DNA of 12,292 nt from JAEKLB01 sp050249235 (GTDB lineage Bacteria > Actinomycetota > Acidimicrobiia > Acidimicrobiales > CADCSY01), in assembly GCA_050249235.1 (NCBI GenBank), contig JBFWQW010000088.1, positions 1-12,292 of the forward strand, read 5' to 3'. Shown one piece after another: positions 5,056 through 12,281 of this stretch. The notes under the pieces were generated by a model. The model saw only the letters and a list, made by a program, of their open reading frames with translations. It was not told where the DNA came from and searched no databases. Positions within the stretch are counted from its first letter, which is position 1. Each line of letters begins with the position of its first letter. Position numbers and translations under genes: made by a program.

Positions 5056-6081
5056 TCAGGGCAGGAGGGGGGCGGCCAGCGCGGCGAGCGAGGTCTCGGG
5101 CCGGGCCCCGACGTGGCTGATGACCTCGGCGGCGGCGAGCGAGCCCAGCCGGCCGCAGGTCTCGAGCGGGAGGTCCCGGGTGAGGCCGTAGAGGAAGCCG
5201 GCGGCGTAGAGGTCGCCGGCGCCGGTGGTGTCGACGACGTGGGCGACGGGATCGGCGGCCACGTCGAGGCGCCGGCCGCCGACCGAGATCGACGAGCCCT
5301 GCGGACCCCGGGTCACGGCCACCAGGCCGCAGGCCCGCCCGGCGTGCTCGAGGGCCTCGATCACGTCGTCGGTCTCGTAGAGCAGGGTCAGCTCGGCCTC
5401 GTTGGCGAAGAGGACGTCGACCGTGTCGGCGACGAGGTGCCGGAACGACTCGAGGTAGCGCTCGACGCAGAACGAGTCGGAGAGGGTGAGCGCCACCTTG
5501 CGGTCGGCCCGGTGGGCGGCGGCGGCGGCCTTGAAGAAGGCCTCGCCGGCGGCGGCCTGGTCGAAGAGGTAGCCCTCCAGGTAGGTGACCCGGGCCCGGG
5601 CCACGAGGTCCTCGTCGATGTCGTCGGCGTCGAGCTCGCCGGCGGCACCGAGCAGCGTGCTCAGGGTCCGCTCGGCGTCCGGTGTCACCACGACCAGGCA
5701 GCGGCCGGTGGGGCTGCCCGTCGCCGCCGCTGGGATCGGGAACTCGACCCCCGTCGCCCGGAGGTCGTGGACGAAGACCTCGCCGAGCTGGTCGTCGCGG
5801 ACCCGGCCGATGAACCCGCCCCGCCCCCCGAACGACGCCAGGCCGGCCAGCGTGTTCGCCGCCGAACCGCCGGACGACTCGACACCGGGCCCCATGGCGG
5901 CGTAGAGGGCGACGGCCCGCTCGCTGTCGACGAGCTCCATCGACCCCTTGACCAGCGCGTGCTCGCCGAGGAAGTCCTCCGACTGGAAGGCGATGACGTC
6001 GACCAGCGCGTTGCCGATGCCGACGACGTCGAGCGGTGCGCCGGCGGGCTGGGGGGAGGTGGGCCGTTCCGAGGGAGCCAC
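5056..6081 (-). CDS. PfkB-family carbohydrate/nucleoside kinase, adenosine-kinase-like
   Basis: A 341-residue cytoplasmic ribokinase-fold kinase. The N-terminal motif is LDVVGIGNALVDVIAF (17-32), the substrate-binding motif SSGGSAANT is at 69-77 (the GGSxxN signature), and FANEAELTLLYE lies mid-protein. The ATP-site signature DTTGAGD is at 284-290, with Asp290 the expected catalytic base. The family transfers phosphate from ATP to a sugar or nucleoside hydroxyl. The GNALVD start and overall layout are closest to the adenosine kinase branch of PfkB, but ribokinase or another sugar kinase is not excluded. The start is a GTG at 6081-6079; a TAGCGT box 9 nt upstream on the minus strand supports it as a leaderless start. 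The gene is divergent from the aminopeptidase gene, with facing promoters only 13 bp apart. Confidence 0.88.
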   Translation of the reverse strand: MAPSERPTSPQPAGAPLDVVGIGNALVDVIAFQSEDFLGEHALVKGSMELVDSERAVALYAAMGPGVESSGGSAANTLAGLASFGGRGGFIGRVRDDQLGEVFVHDLRATGVEFPIPAAATGSPTGRCLVVVTPDAERTLSTLLGAAGELDADDIDEDLVARARVTYLEGYLFDQAAAGEAFFKAAAAAHRADRKVALTLSDSFCVERYLESFRHLVADTVDVLFANEAELTLLYETDDVIEALEHAGRACGLVAVTRGPQGSSISVGGRRLDVAADPVAHVVDTTGAGDLYAAGFLYGLTRDLPLETCGRLGSLAAAEVISHVGARPETSLAALAAPLLP

Positions 6082-6090
6082 AGCCGGGAG

Positions 6091-6115
6091 ACGCTAGTGG
6101 GGCCCCCGATAGCGT
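6091..6115. promoter_or_regulatory. Palindromic divergent promoter (kinase / aminopeptidase)
   Basis: ACGCTA at 6091-6096 is TAGCGT on the minus strand, 9 nt before the kinase GTG (6081). TAGCGT at 6110-6115 on the plus strand is 7 nt before the aminopeptidase GTG (6123). The two -10-like boxes form a perfect 6-bp inverted repeat around a 13-nt core containing the palindrome GGGGCCCC. No ribosome binding site precedes either GTG. Confidence 0.6.
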
Positions 6116-6122
6116 CTCGACC

Positions 6123-8708
6123 GTGCATGACGCCAGCGCCACGATCGACGAGTCCCGCTACCGGCTCCCCCGCACCGTCGTCCCCCGCCGCTATGACCTG
6201 CGCATCGAGCCCGACCTCGGCGAGGCCCGCTTCACCGGCGTGGTCGACGTCGAGGTGGACGTGGCCGAGCCCGTCGCGGCGGTCGTCCTCAACGCCGCCG
6301 ACCTCGAGATCGGGGCCTGCTGGGTGGCGACGCCCGACGGCGGGCGGCTCGAGGCCGAGCCCTCCCTCGACACCGGGACCGAGCGTCTGGTGCTGCAGCT
6401 GGCCGAGCCGCTGCCGGCCGGTCCCGCGACCGTCCACGTGGCCTTCGCCGGGTCCATCAACGACAAGCTGAAGGGCTTCTACCGCAGCGTCTTCACCGCC
6501 CCGGGACCCGACGGCGGCGAGCCCGTCGAGCAGGTGATCGGCACCACCCAGATGGAGCCGACCGACGCCCGTCTGGCCTTCCCGTGCTGGGACGAGCCCG
6601 ACCTGAAGGCGTCGTTCACCATCACCCTCGTGGTCGACCCCGACCTCCTCGCCGTCTCGAACGCCGGCGAGACCGGGCGCCGCACCCTCGACGACGGCCG
6701 GGTCGAGGTCCGCTTCGCGGAGACGATCGCCATGAGCACCTATCTCGTGGCGTGGGTGGTCGGGCCGCTCGTGGCCACGGCGCCCGTCGACGTCGACGGC
6801 ATCCCCCTCCGGGTCGTGCACGTGCCGGGCAAGGAGCACCTCACGCCCTTCGCCCTCGACGTGGCCGCCTTCACCATCCGCCTGTTCGCCGACTACTACG
6901 ACATCCCGTATCCGTCAGACAAGTGCGACCTCGTCGCCCTCCCGGACTTCGCCGCCGGCGCCATGGAGAACCTGGGCGCCATCACGTTCCGGGAGGCCGT
7001 GCTGCTCGTCGACCCGGCCGAGGCGACCCGCGCGGAGCTGCAGCGGGTGGCCGACGTCGTGTGCCACGAGCTGGCCCACATGTGGTTCGGCGACCTGGTG
7101 ACGATGAGGTGGTGGAACGGCCTCTGGCTCAACGAGGCCTTCGCCACCTTCATGGAGATGGCCGCCGTCGACGCCTACCGGCCCGACTGGCAGCGCTGGG
7201 TGGCGTTCACCAACGAGCGGGCCGGCGCCTTCGCCCTCGACTCGCTGGCCAGCACCCGGCCGATCGAGTTCCCCGTGCACTCCCCCGAGGAGGCCGAGGG
7301 CATGTTCGACACGCTCACCTACGAGAAGGGTGCGTCCGTCCTCCGCATGCTCGAGCGCTACCTCGGCGGGGAGGGCTTCCGCGCCGGCATCCGCCGCTAC
7401 CTCCGCGAGCACGAGCTCGGCAACGCCGAGACCACCGACCTCTGGGACGCCATCGAGGCGGCCACCGGTGAGCCGGTCCGCCGGATCATGGACACCTGGA
7501 TCTTCCAGGGCGGCCACCCGCTGGTGTCGGTCGACCTGGCCCCGCCGGACGGCACCGGCGACCGGATCACGCTCACCCAGCGGCGCTTCCGCTACCTCCC
7601 CGACGACGGCGGGGCCACCTGGGCCATCCCCCTGCTCGTCGCCCCGGTCGGGGGCGAGCCCACGAAGGTGCTGCTCGACGAGGCCACCGTCACCGTCGCC
7701 CTGCCCGGCGCGGCCGAGCACGGCGTCGTCGTCAACGCCGGCGGTCACGGCTTCTACCGGGTCCGGTACTCGCCCGAGCTGCTCGGCCGGCTGCGGTCCC
7801 GGCTCGACGACCTGGCGCCGGTGGAGCGGGCCCTCCTGCTCGACGATGCCTGGGCCGCCGTCCTCGCCGGCGAGACGCCGGCCCCGGCGTTCCTGGAGCT
7901 GGCGACCTCCTTCGCCGGCGAGGAGGACCCGGCCGTCTGGACGACGCTCAGCGCCGGCCTGGCCGGCGTCGACCGGATCCTCGACGGCGATGGGCGCTCG
8001 GCGTACCGACGGCTCGTCCGCGACATCGCCGGGCCCGTGGTGGCCCGCCTCGGCTGGGAGCCGGCCTTCGGCGAGGCCGACCTGCGAGGCCAGACCAGGC
8101 AGCTCGCCATCACCGCCCTCGGCGTGCTCGGCGCCGACCCGGATGCCGTCGACCGGGCCCGGCGCCTGCTCGACCGGGAGCTCGGCGGCGACGCGGTCGC
8201 CCCCAACGTCGCCGCCGCGGCCGTGGCCGTGGTCGCGGCGTCCGGCACCGAAGCCGACTGGGAGCGCTACCTCGACCGCTACCGGACGTCGACCTCGCCC
8301 CAGGAGCAGCTCCGCTACCAGTACGCCCTCGGGCAGTTCCCGGATCCGGCCCTGGCGGCCCGCACCCTCGACCTCTGCCTCTCCGAGTTCCGCAGCCAGA
8401 ACGCGCCGTTCGTGCTCCTCCAGCTGCTCGCCAACCGCGAGGTCAACGGACAGGCCTGGGACTGGCTGAAGGCGCACTGGGACGCGCTGTGCGAACGGCT
8501 CCCGGACAACGCCATCCCCCGCCTGCTCGGCGGGGTCACCGCCCTGAACACGAGGGCCCTGCTGACCGACGTCGAGGCCTTCCTCGGCGCCCACCCGGTG
8601 CCGCAGGGCGCCAAGGCGATCGAGCAGCACCTCGAGCGCCTCCGGGTGAACGTCGCCCTGCGGGAGCGCGAGGCCGCCACCGTCACGGCGTGGCTGAGCC
8701 GGCGGTAG
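6123..8708 (+). CDS. pepN: Aminopeptidase N (M1 family zinc metallopeptidase)
   Basis: An 861-residue cytoplasmic M1 aminopeptidase that removes N-terminal residues from peptides. No signal peptide is seen. The N-terminal beta-sandwich carries PTDARLAFPCWDEPDLKASF, a conserved M1 segment. The substrate-anchoring GAMEN motif is at 279-283. The zinc site is HELAH at 315-319 plus Glu338 in LWLNEAFATFME, exactly the HExxH-x18-E pattern. The transition-state tyrosine is Tyr400 in LTYEKGASVL. From about residue 540 (GGHGFYRVRYSPELL) to the end is an ERAP1-C-type helical domain. The length matches actinobacterial PepN. The start is a GTG at 6123, 7 nt after a TAGCGT box, giving a start HDASATIDESRYRLP that leads directly into the M1 fold. 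The nearby ATG at 6127 is out of frame. It is the first gene of a probable operon with the phosphoesterase and the FAH-family gene. Confidence 0.95.
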   Translation: MHDASATIDESRYRLPRTVVPRRYDLRIEPDLGEARFTGVVDVEVDVAEPVAAVVLNAADLEIGACWVATPDGGRLEAEPSLDTGTERLVLQLAEPLPAGPATVHVAFAGSINDKLKGFYRSVFTAPGPDGGEPVEQVIGTTQMEPTDARLAFPCWDEPDLKASFTITLVVDPDLLAVSNAGETGRRTLDDGRVEVRFAETIAMSTYLVAWVVGPLVATAPVDVDGIPLRVVHVPGKEHLTPFALDVAAFTIRLFADYYDIPYPSDKCDLVALPDFAAGAMENLGAITFREAVLLVDPAEATRAELQRVADVVCHELAHMWFGDLVTMRWWNGLWLNEAFATFMEMAAVDAYRPDWQRWVAFTNERAGAFALDSLASTRPIEFPVHSPEEAEGMFDTLTYEKGASVLRMLERYLGGEGFRAGIRRYLREHELGNAETTDLWDAIEAATGEPVRRIMDTWIFQGGHPLVSVDLAPPDGTGDRITLTQRRFRYLPDDGGATWAIPLLVAPVGGEPTKVLLDEATVTVALPGAAEHGVVVNAGGHGFYRVRYSPELLGRLRSRLDDLAPVERALLLDDAWAAVLAGETPAPAFLELATSFAGEEDPAVWTTLSAGLAGVDRILDGDGRSAYRRLVRDIAGPVVARLGWEPAFGEADLRGQTRQLAITALGVLGADPDAVDRARRLLDRELGGDAVAPNVAAAAVAVVAASGTEADWERYLDRYRTSTSPQEQLRYQYALGQFPDPALAARTLDLCLSEFRSQNAPFVLLQLLANREVNGQAWDWLKAHWDALCERLPDNAIPRLLGGVTALNTRALLTDVEAFLGAHPVPQGAKAIEQHLERLRVNVALREREAATVTAWLSRR

Positions 8709-9775
8709 CCGCCTTCGCCGTAGACGCCGGTGGGTGCCAGCTCGTGTGGCGATCGCTGCCGGCCGGCCGCCACCGCCTCGGCGTCGGGCCGCGGTCCGTC
8801 GAGGTCGCGGGCGACGGCGGGCCGGGCGCCGTCTGGGTCGACGGCCTGCCGCCCGACTCGGTGCTCCCGCTCACCGTCGGCGGCCGACCGGCCGGCGAGG
8901 TGCGGACCAGGCCGGCGCTCGGGGGCGGGGTCGTCGCCCGGGTCGCCACCGTGTCCGACCTCCACCTCGGCCAGGCCGCCATCGGGCGGCTGCCACGGCT
9001 GACGGGCCTGCCCCACCACCGCTGCCTCGCGGCCGCGCTCGGCGAGATCGTGGCGTGGGGCGCCGACCTCCTGGTCGTCAAGGGCGACGTCACCGAGGCC
9101 GGTCGTGCCCGGGAGTGGGAGGACGCCGTGGGCCTGCTCGCCGCCACCGGGCTCCCCGTCGTGGTCACGCTGGGCAACCACGACGTCCGCGAGGCCGATC
9201 GCTGCGACCCCCGACCGATCGTGGCCGCTGCCGGCCTCACGCTCACGCCGGCCGGCGGCGTCGAGGTGCGCGACCTGCCCGGGCTGCGGGTCGTCGTCGG
9301 CGACACCACCTCGCCCGACCGCAACATCGGGACCTTCGGCCACATCGGCGACGACGTGGTCGCCGCGGTGGAGGATGCCACCGGCGCCGTGCTGGTGGCC
9401 GTGCACCACCACCTGCAACCGCTGCCGCTACCGCACCACTGGCCGCCCGGGATCCCGAGCCCCCAGGCCCGCCGGCTGGCGGCACGGCTGGCGGCGGCCG
9501 GGCGGCCCGTCATCCTGAGCTCCGGCCACACCCACCGGCACCGTGCCCGCCGGTACGGGACGGTGCGGGCGACGGAGGTGGGCTCGGTGAAGGACTACCC
9601 CGGCGTCTGGGCCGGCTACGAGGCCCACCCCGGCGGCCTCCGGCAGGTCGTGCGCCGGGTCGGGGCGCCCGACGTGCTCCGATGGACGGATCGCACCGCC
9701 GCCACCGCCCTCGGTCTCTGGGGCCGGTGGTCGCCGGGGCGACTCGAGAACCGCTGCCTGGAGGTCGGGACGTGA
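8690..9775 (+). CDS. Calcineurin-like metallophosphoesterase with N-terminal beta domain
   Basis: A 361-residue protein with the full set of two-metal phosphoesterase motifs: Asp90 and His92 (SDLHLG), GD at 132-133 (KGDVTEAG), GNHD at 162-165, a triple His at 239-241 (VAVHHHLQ) and GHTH at 279-282. Residues 1-80 look like a small beta domain (CQLVWRSLPAGRHRLGVGP ... VWVDGLPPDSVLPLTVGG), similar in feel to the domains preceding some metallophosphatases. The substrate is unknown; the family covers nucleotides, phosphodiesters and phosphoproteins. The GTG at 8690 is chosen because it gives the first beta strand and overlaps the aminopeptidase stop by 19 nt. Upstream codons in this frame are only the shadow of the aminopeptidase, and no clear ribosome binding site is present. 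The end overlaps the next gene by 4 nt (GTGA). No signal peptide is seen. Confidence 0.85.
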   Translation: MAEPAVAAFAVDAGGCQLVWRSLPAGRHRLGVGPRSVEVAGDGGPGAVWVDGLPPDSVLPLTVGGRPAGEVRTRPALGGGVVARVATVSDLHLGQAAIGRLPRLTGLPHHRCLAAALGEIVAWGADLLVVKGDVTEAGRAREWEDAVGLLAATGLPVVVTLGNHDVREADRCDPRPIVAAAGLTLTPAGGVEVRDLPGLRVVVGDTTSPDRNIGTFGHIGDDVVAAVEDATGAVLVAVHHHLQPLPLPHHWPPGIPSPQARRLAARLAAAGRPVILSSGHTHRHRARRYGTVRATEVGSVKDYPGVWAGYEAHPGGLRQVVRRVGAPDVLRWTDRTAATALGLWGRWSPGRLENRCLEVGT

Positions 9776-10599
9776 AGCTGGTCAACACCACCCTCGACGG
9801 GGGGCGCATCGGCCGGGTGGAGGTCGACGAGATCGTGCTGCTCGACGTGCCCTGGCCCGACCTCGGCGCCCTCCTCGAGGCCGGGGTCCCCCTCGACGAG
9901 CTGGCCGGGGCGCCGGCGGCCGGCCGGCAGCCCCTCGCCGGCACCCCCCTGCGACCCACCGTGCCCCGGCCGGGCAAGGTGTGGGCGGTCGGCCTCAACT
10001 ACCGCACCCACATCGCCGAGATGGGCCGGGTGGTGCCGCCCGACCCGGTGGTGTTCGTCAAGGTCGGGTCGTCGGTGACCGGGCCCGACCAGCCGATCCG
10101 GCGTCCCGCGATCGCGCCGGACAAGGTCGACTTCGAAGGTGAGGTCGCCATCGTGATCGGGCGCGTCGCCCGCGCCGTCGACGAGGCCGACGGGTGGCGC
10201 CACGTGGCCGGCATCACCGCCTGCGACGACGTCACCGCCCGCGACGTGCAGGAGGCCAGCGGCAACTTCGGGCTGGCCAAGTCATTCGACACGTTCTGCC
10301 CGCTCGGCGGCGGGCTCACCACGCTCGACGAGTACGCCGACCCCGACGACATCGGTCTCGAGACGATCGTCGACGGCGAGCTGCGCCAGCGGAGCCGCAC
10401 GTCCGACCTGCTGTTCCCGGTGCCGTTCCTCGTGAGCTGGCTGTCCCGCCACACCACGCTCTTCCCCGGCGACGTCATCTCGACCGGCACCCCCGCCGGT
10501 GTGGGCCACCCCCAGGGCCGCTACCTGCAGCCGGGCTCCACCGTCGAGGTGCGGGTCGAGGGCGTCGTCCCCCTCGTCAACCGGGTGGCGGACGCGTGA
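9772..10599 (+). CDS. Fumarylacetoacetate hydrolase (FAH) family protein
   Basis: A 275-residue FAH-superfamily enzyme. Family members are Mg/Mn-dependent hydrolases, decarboxylases or isomerases of 2-keto acids, such as acylpyruvases and 2-hydroxyhepta-2,4-diene-1,7-dioate isomerase. After a short N-terminal domain comes GKVWAVGLNYRTHIAEMG (68-85), typical of the catalytic barrel entry. The metal ligands are Glu122 and Glu124 (DFEGEVAIVIG) and Asp153 (ACDDVTARDVQ). KSFDTFCPLGG (170-180) and FPGDVISTGTPAGVG (231-245) are also characteristic. The exact substrate cannot be told. The start is a GTG at 9772 overlapping the phosphoesterase stop (GTGA), with a good GGAGG at 9760-9764, 7 nt upstream, so translation is probably coupled. 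It is the last gene of the plus-strand operon. Confidence 0.9.
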   Translation: MKLVNTTLDGGRIGRVEVDEIVLLDVPWPDLGALLEAGVPLDELAGAPAAGRQPLAGTPLRPTVPRPGKVWAVGLNYRTHIAEMGRVVPPDPVVFVKVGSSVTGPDQPIRRPAIAPDKVDFEGEVAIVIGRVARAVDEADGWRHVAGITACDDVTARDVQEASGNFGLAKSFDTFCPLGGGLTTLDEYADPDDIGLETIVDGELRQRSRTSDLLFPVPFLVSWLSRHTTLFPGDVISTGTPAGVGHPQGRYLQPGSTVEVRVEGVVPLVNRVADA

Positions 10600-10619
10600 G
10601 CCGGCCGCGCCCAGCGAAC

Positions 10620-10637
10620 CCGGCACCTCCCTGCCGG
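10620..10637 (+). terminator. Hairpin after the FAH-family gene
   Basis: CCGGCA (10620-10625) pairs with TGCCGG (10632-10637) across a 6-nt CCTCCC loop, 20 nt past the stop at 10599. No T-tract. It is a candidate terminator between convergent genes. Confidence 0.45.
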
Positions 10638-10675
10638 CCCGGCGGCGCCCCGCTAGCCCGGCGGCGCCTCGCTAG
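10638..10675. repeat. Two tandem 19-bp repeats in a convergent intergenic gap
   Basis: CCCGGCGGCGCC(C/T)CGCTAG occurs twice back to back (10638-10656 and 10657-10675), with one difference at position 13. A truncated third likeness (CCCGGCAGGGCC) overlaps the end of the minus-strand gene. The copies lie entirely between the hairpin after the FAH-family gene and the stop of the luciferase-like gene. Confidence 0.7.
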
Positions 10676-10677
10676 CC

Positions 10678-11724
10678 CTAGCCCGGCAGGGCCGTGGCGA
10701 TCCGGTCCGGCGTGAGGGCTTCCATGGCCTCGACCACGGGTGCCAGGCCGGGGCGGGCGGTGACGACCCGCACGATCGCCTCGTCGAGCCCGTCGGCCAG
10801 GCGGGCGAACCCGTCCGGCGCACCGGCGGCCGGGCCCCAGTAGCCGACGGCGGCGAGCAGGTCGTCGGGCGCGGCGTCGACCAGCTCGGCCGTCCTCGCC
10901 CCGCCCGCCCGCCTGGCCTCGAGCTCGGCGAGGACCTCGTCGAAGCCCATCCGCCCGAAGTGGCCGCGGTAGCCCAGGGTGTCCGGGACGCCGGGTCGGC
11001 CCATGGCGTAGCCCAGCACCTGGGCGCCGAGGGCCCGTCGGGCGGCGGCGACGTCGTCGTCGACGCACACCCGGATGTACATGACCAGGGGCACCCCGGC
11101 GGGGTCACGACCGGCCCGGGTGGCCCCCTCGGCCACGAGCGACCGGGCCCTCGCCACCTCGGCCGGAGCGGCCCAGTTGAGCAGCGCCCCGTCGGCGGCC
11201 TCGCCGGCCAGGCGGAGCATCTGCGGTCCGAGCGCGGCGAGCATGACGGGCACGGGCTGGCCCACGGGCCCGAGTCGGGCCCGCTCGAGCCGGACCGCGT
11301 GCCCGGCCATCGTCACCTCCTCGCCGGCCAGGAGGCCGCGCAGGGCGACGAGGTGCTCGCGCATGATGGCGATCGGCTTGTCGGGAAGGCCCCTCGCCGC
11401 CCATGCCGCGGCGCCGTAGCCACCGGTCCCGATGCCGAGCGAGAAGCGCCCGCCGGAGAGCTGCGCCACCGTGGCGGCCTGGGCCGCGAGGGTGGGCACG
11501 GTCCACGTCGGCGCGGGCACGACCGAGATCCCGGTGCGGAGGTCGCCACCCGACGCCGCCGACCAGTGGCCGCACACGTGGAAGGCGTCCGGGATGCCGC
11601 CGGCCGGCGTCCAGGCGCTGGCGAAGCCGAGCCCGGCGGCGATGGCCCCTGCCTCCCGGAGCTCGGCGAAGGGCAGCCCGAGCCGCCCGTCCAATCCCAC
11701 CCCGACGATGCCGTCGTACCCCAT
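10678..11724 (-). CDS. LLM-class flavin/F420-dependent oxidoreductase
   Basis: A 348-residue luciferase-like monooxygenase-fold protein (TIM barrel). Typical segments are MGYDGIVGVGLDGRL at the start, GLGFASAWTPAGGIPDAF, and GISVVPAPTWTVPTLAAQAATVAQLSGGRFSLGIGTG written here as consecutive family motifs (strand, Pro-rich loop, then the 'LSGGRFxLGIGTG' signature). IMREHLVALRGLLAGE and PVMLAALGPQMLRLAGEAADGALLNW follow. Such actinobacterial enzymes commonly use reduced F420, less often FMN, to reduce or oxidise small organic molecules; which one is used here cannot be seen. The ATG at 11724-11722 is chosen because GGGAG lies 7 nt upstream; an extension to 11832 would run into the divergent MarR gene. 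TACCAT (complement of 11771-11776) may be its -10. It is divergent from a MarR regulator, which may control it. Confidence 0.88.
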   Translation of the reverse strand: MGYDGIVGVGLDGRLGLPFAELREAGAIAAGLGFASAWTPAGGIPDAFHVCGHWSAASGGDLRTGISVVPAPTWTVPTLAAQAATVAQLSGGRFSLGIGTGGYGAAAWAARGLPDKPIAIMREHLVALRGLLAGEEVTMAGHAVRLERARLGPVGQPVPVMLAALGPQMLRLAGEAADGALLNWAAPAEVARARSLVAEGATRAGRDPAGVPLVMYIRVCVDDDVAAARRALGAQVLGYAMGRPGVPDTLGYRGHFGRMGFDEVLAELEARRAGGARTAELVDAAPDDLLAAVGYWGPAAGAPDGFARLADGLDEAIVRVVTARPGLAPVVEAMEALTPDRIATALPG

Positions 11725-11777
11725 GGTCGGTCGCTCCCTCGCCCCGCCCACCCGACCGGGTCGGCGGCCGATGGTAG

Positions 11778-11797
11778 TTCGCACCGCTCCGGGCGAA
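11778..11797. promoter_or_regulatory. Candidate MarR operator between divergent genes
   Basis: TTCGC (11778-11782) and GCGAA (11793-11797) form a perfect 5-bp inverted repeat around 10 nt. The 20-bp span is in the size range of MarR-family sites. It sits between the minus-strand -10-like TACCAT (11776-11771) and the plus-strand -10-like TAGCGT (11803-11808), where binding would block both promoters. Autoregulation is inferred. Confidence 0.4.
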
Positions 11798-11802
11798 GCC
11801 GT

Positions 11803-11808
11803 TAGCGT
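11803..11808 (+). promoter_or_regulatory. Putative -10 box for the MarR gene (leaderless)
   Basis: TAGCGT ends 8 nt before the ATG at 11817; the intervening GACGAACG is not a ribosome binding site. It is identical in sequence to both boxes at 6091-6115. Confidence 0.5.
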
Positions 11809-11816
11809 GACGAACG

Positions 11817-12281
11817 ATGTCGCCGGCGACACCCTCCCGCGCCCTGACCCACGTCGACGACGCCCTCGTCAGCCGCCTCCGGGTGGCGGTGGCGCGGCTG
11901 AACCGGCGGCTCCGCCAGGAGGGCCTGGCCGCCGACGAGATGACGCTCTCCCAGCTCTCGGCCCTGGCGACCGTCGACCGCCTGGGCACGGTGACGCTCG
12001 GCGAGCTGGCCGGCGAGGAGCGGGTGAAGCCCCCCACCATGACCCGCATCGTCGACCGCCTCGAGGAGAGCGGCTACGTGCGCCGCGCGCCCGACGACGC
12101 CGACCGCCGCTGCGTGCGGGTCGAGCTGTCGGACGAGGGCCGCGCGCTGCTGGCCGCCAGCCGCTCCCGCCGCGACGCGTTCCTCTCGGCCCGCGTCGAG
12201 GAGCTCGACGGCGCCGACCGGGTCCAGCTCGACCGCCTGGTCGCGCTGCTCGAGCACCTCCTCGACCGCGACCGTCCGTGA
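11817..12281 (+). CDS. MarR-family winged-helix transcriptional regulator
   Basis: A 154-residue protein with MarR layout: an N-terminal dimerisation helix (DDALVSRLRVAVARLNRRLRQ), a helix-turn-helix (TLSQLSALATVDRLGTVTLGELAGEERVKPPTMTRIVDRLEESGYV written as helices 43-88), a basic wing DDADRRCVRVELSDEGR (93-109) and a long C-terminal helix ending LLEHLLDRDRP. The DxRRxxVxLTxxG-like wing is the family signature. It probably binds as a dimer to a palindrome and is released by a small ligand, which is unknown. The ATG at 11817 follows a TAGCGT box. The gene is divergent from the LLM oxidoreductase, and its stop overlaps a likely next start by 4 nt, so the downstream gene (possibly a transporter) is a probable target. 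Confidence 0.92.
   Translation: MSPATPSRALTHVDDALVSRLRVAVARLNRRLRQEGLAADEMTLSQLSALATVDRLGTVTLGELAGEERVKPPTMTRIVDRLEESGYVRRAPDDADRRCVRVELSDEGRALLAASRSRRDAFLSARVEELDGADRVQLDRLVALLEHLLDRDRP

Noticed and set aside
5113..6471. A 452-codon plus-strand frame across the kinase gene
   Set aside because: It is an antisense shadow of the PfkB-family kinase with Gly/Val/Glu repeats and no recognisable domain.
8734..9771. N-terminal extension of the FAH-family frame back to 8734
   Set aside because: This part is the shadow of the phosphoesterase gene, which has all its metal-binding motifs in another frame. The GTG at 9772 has a strong GGAGG.
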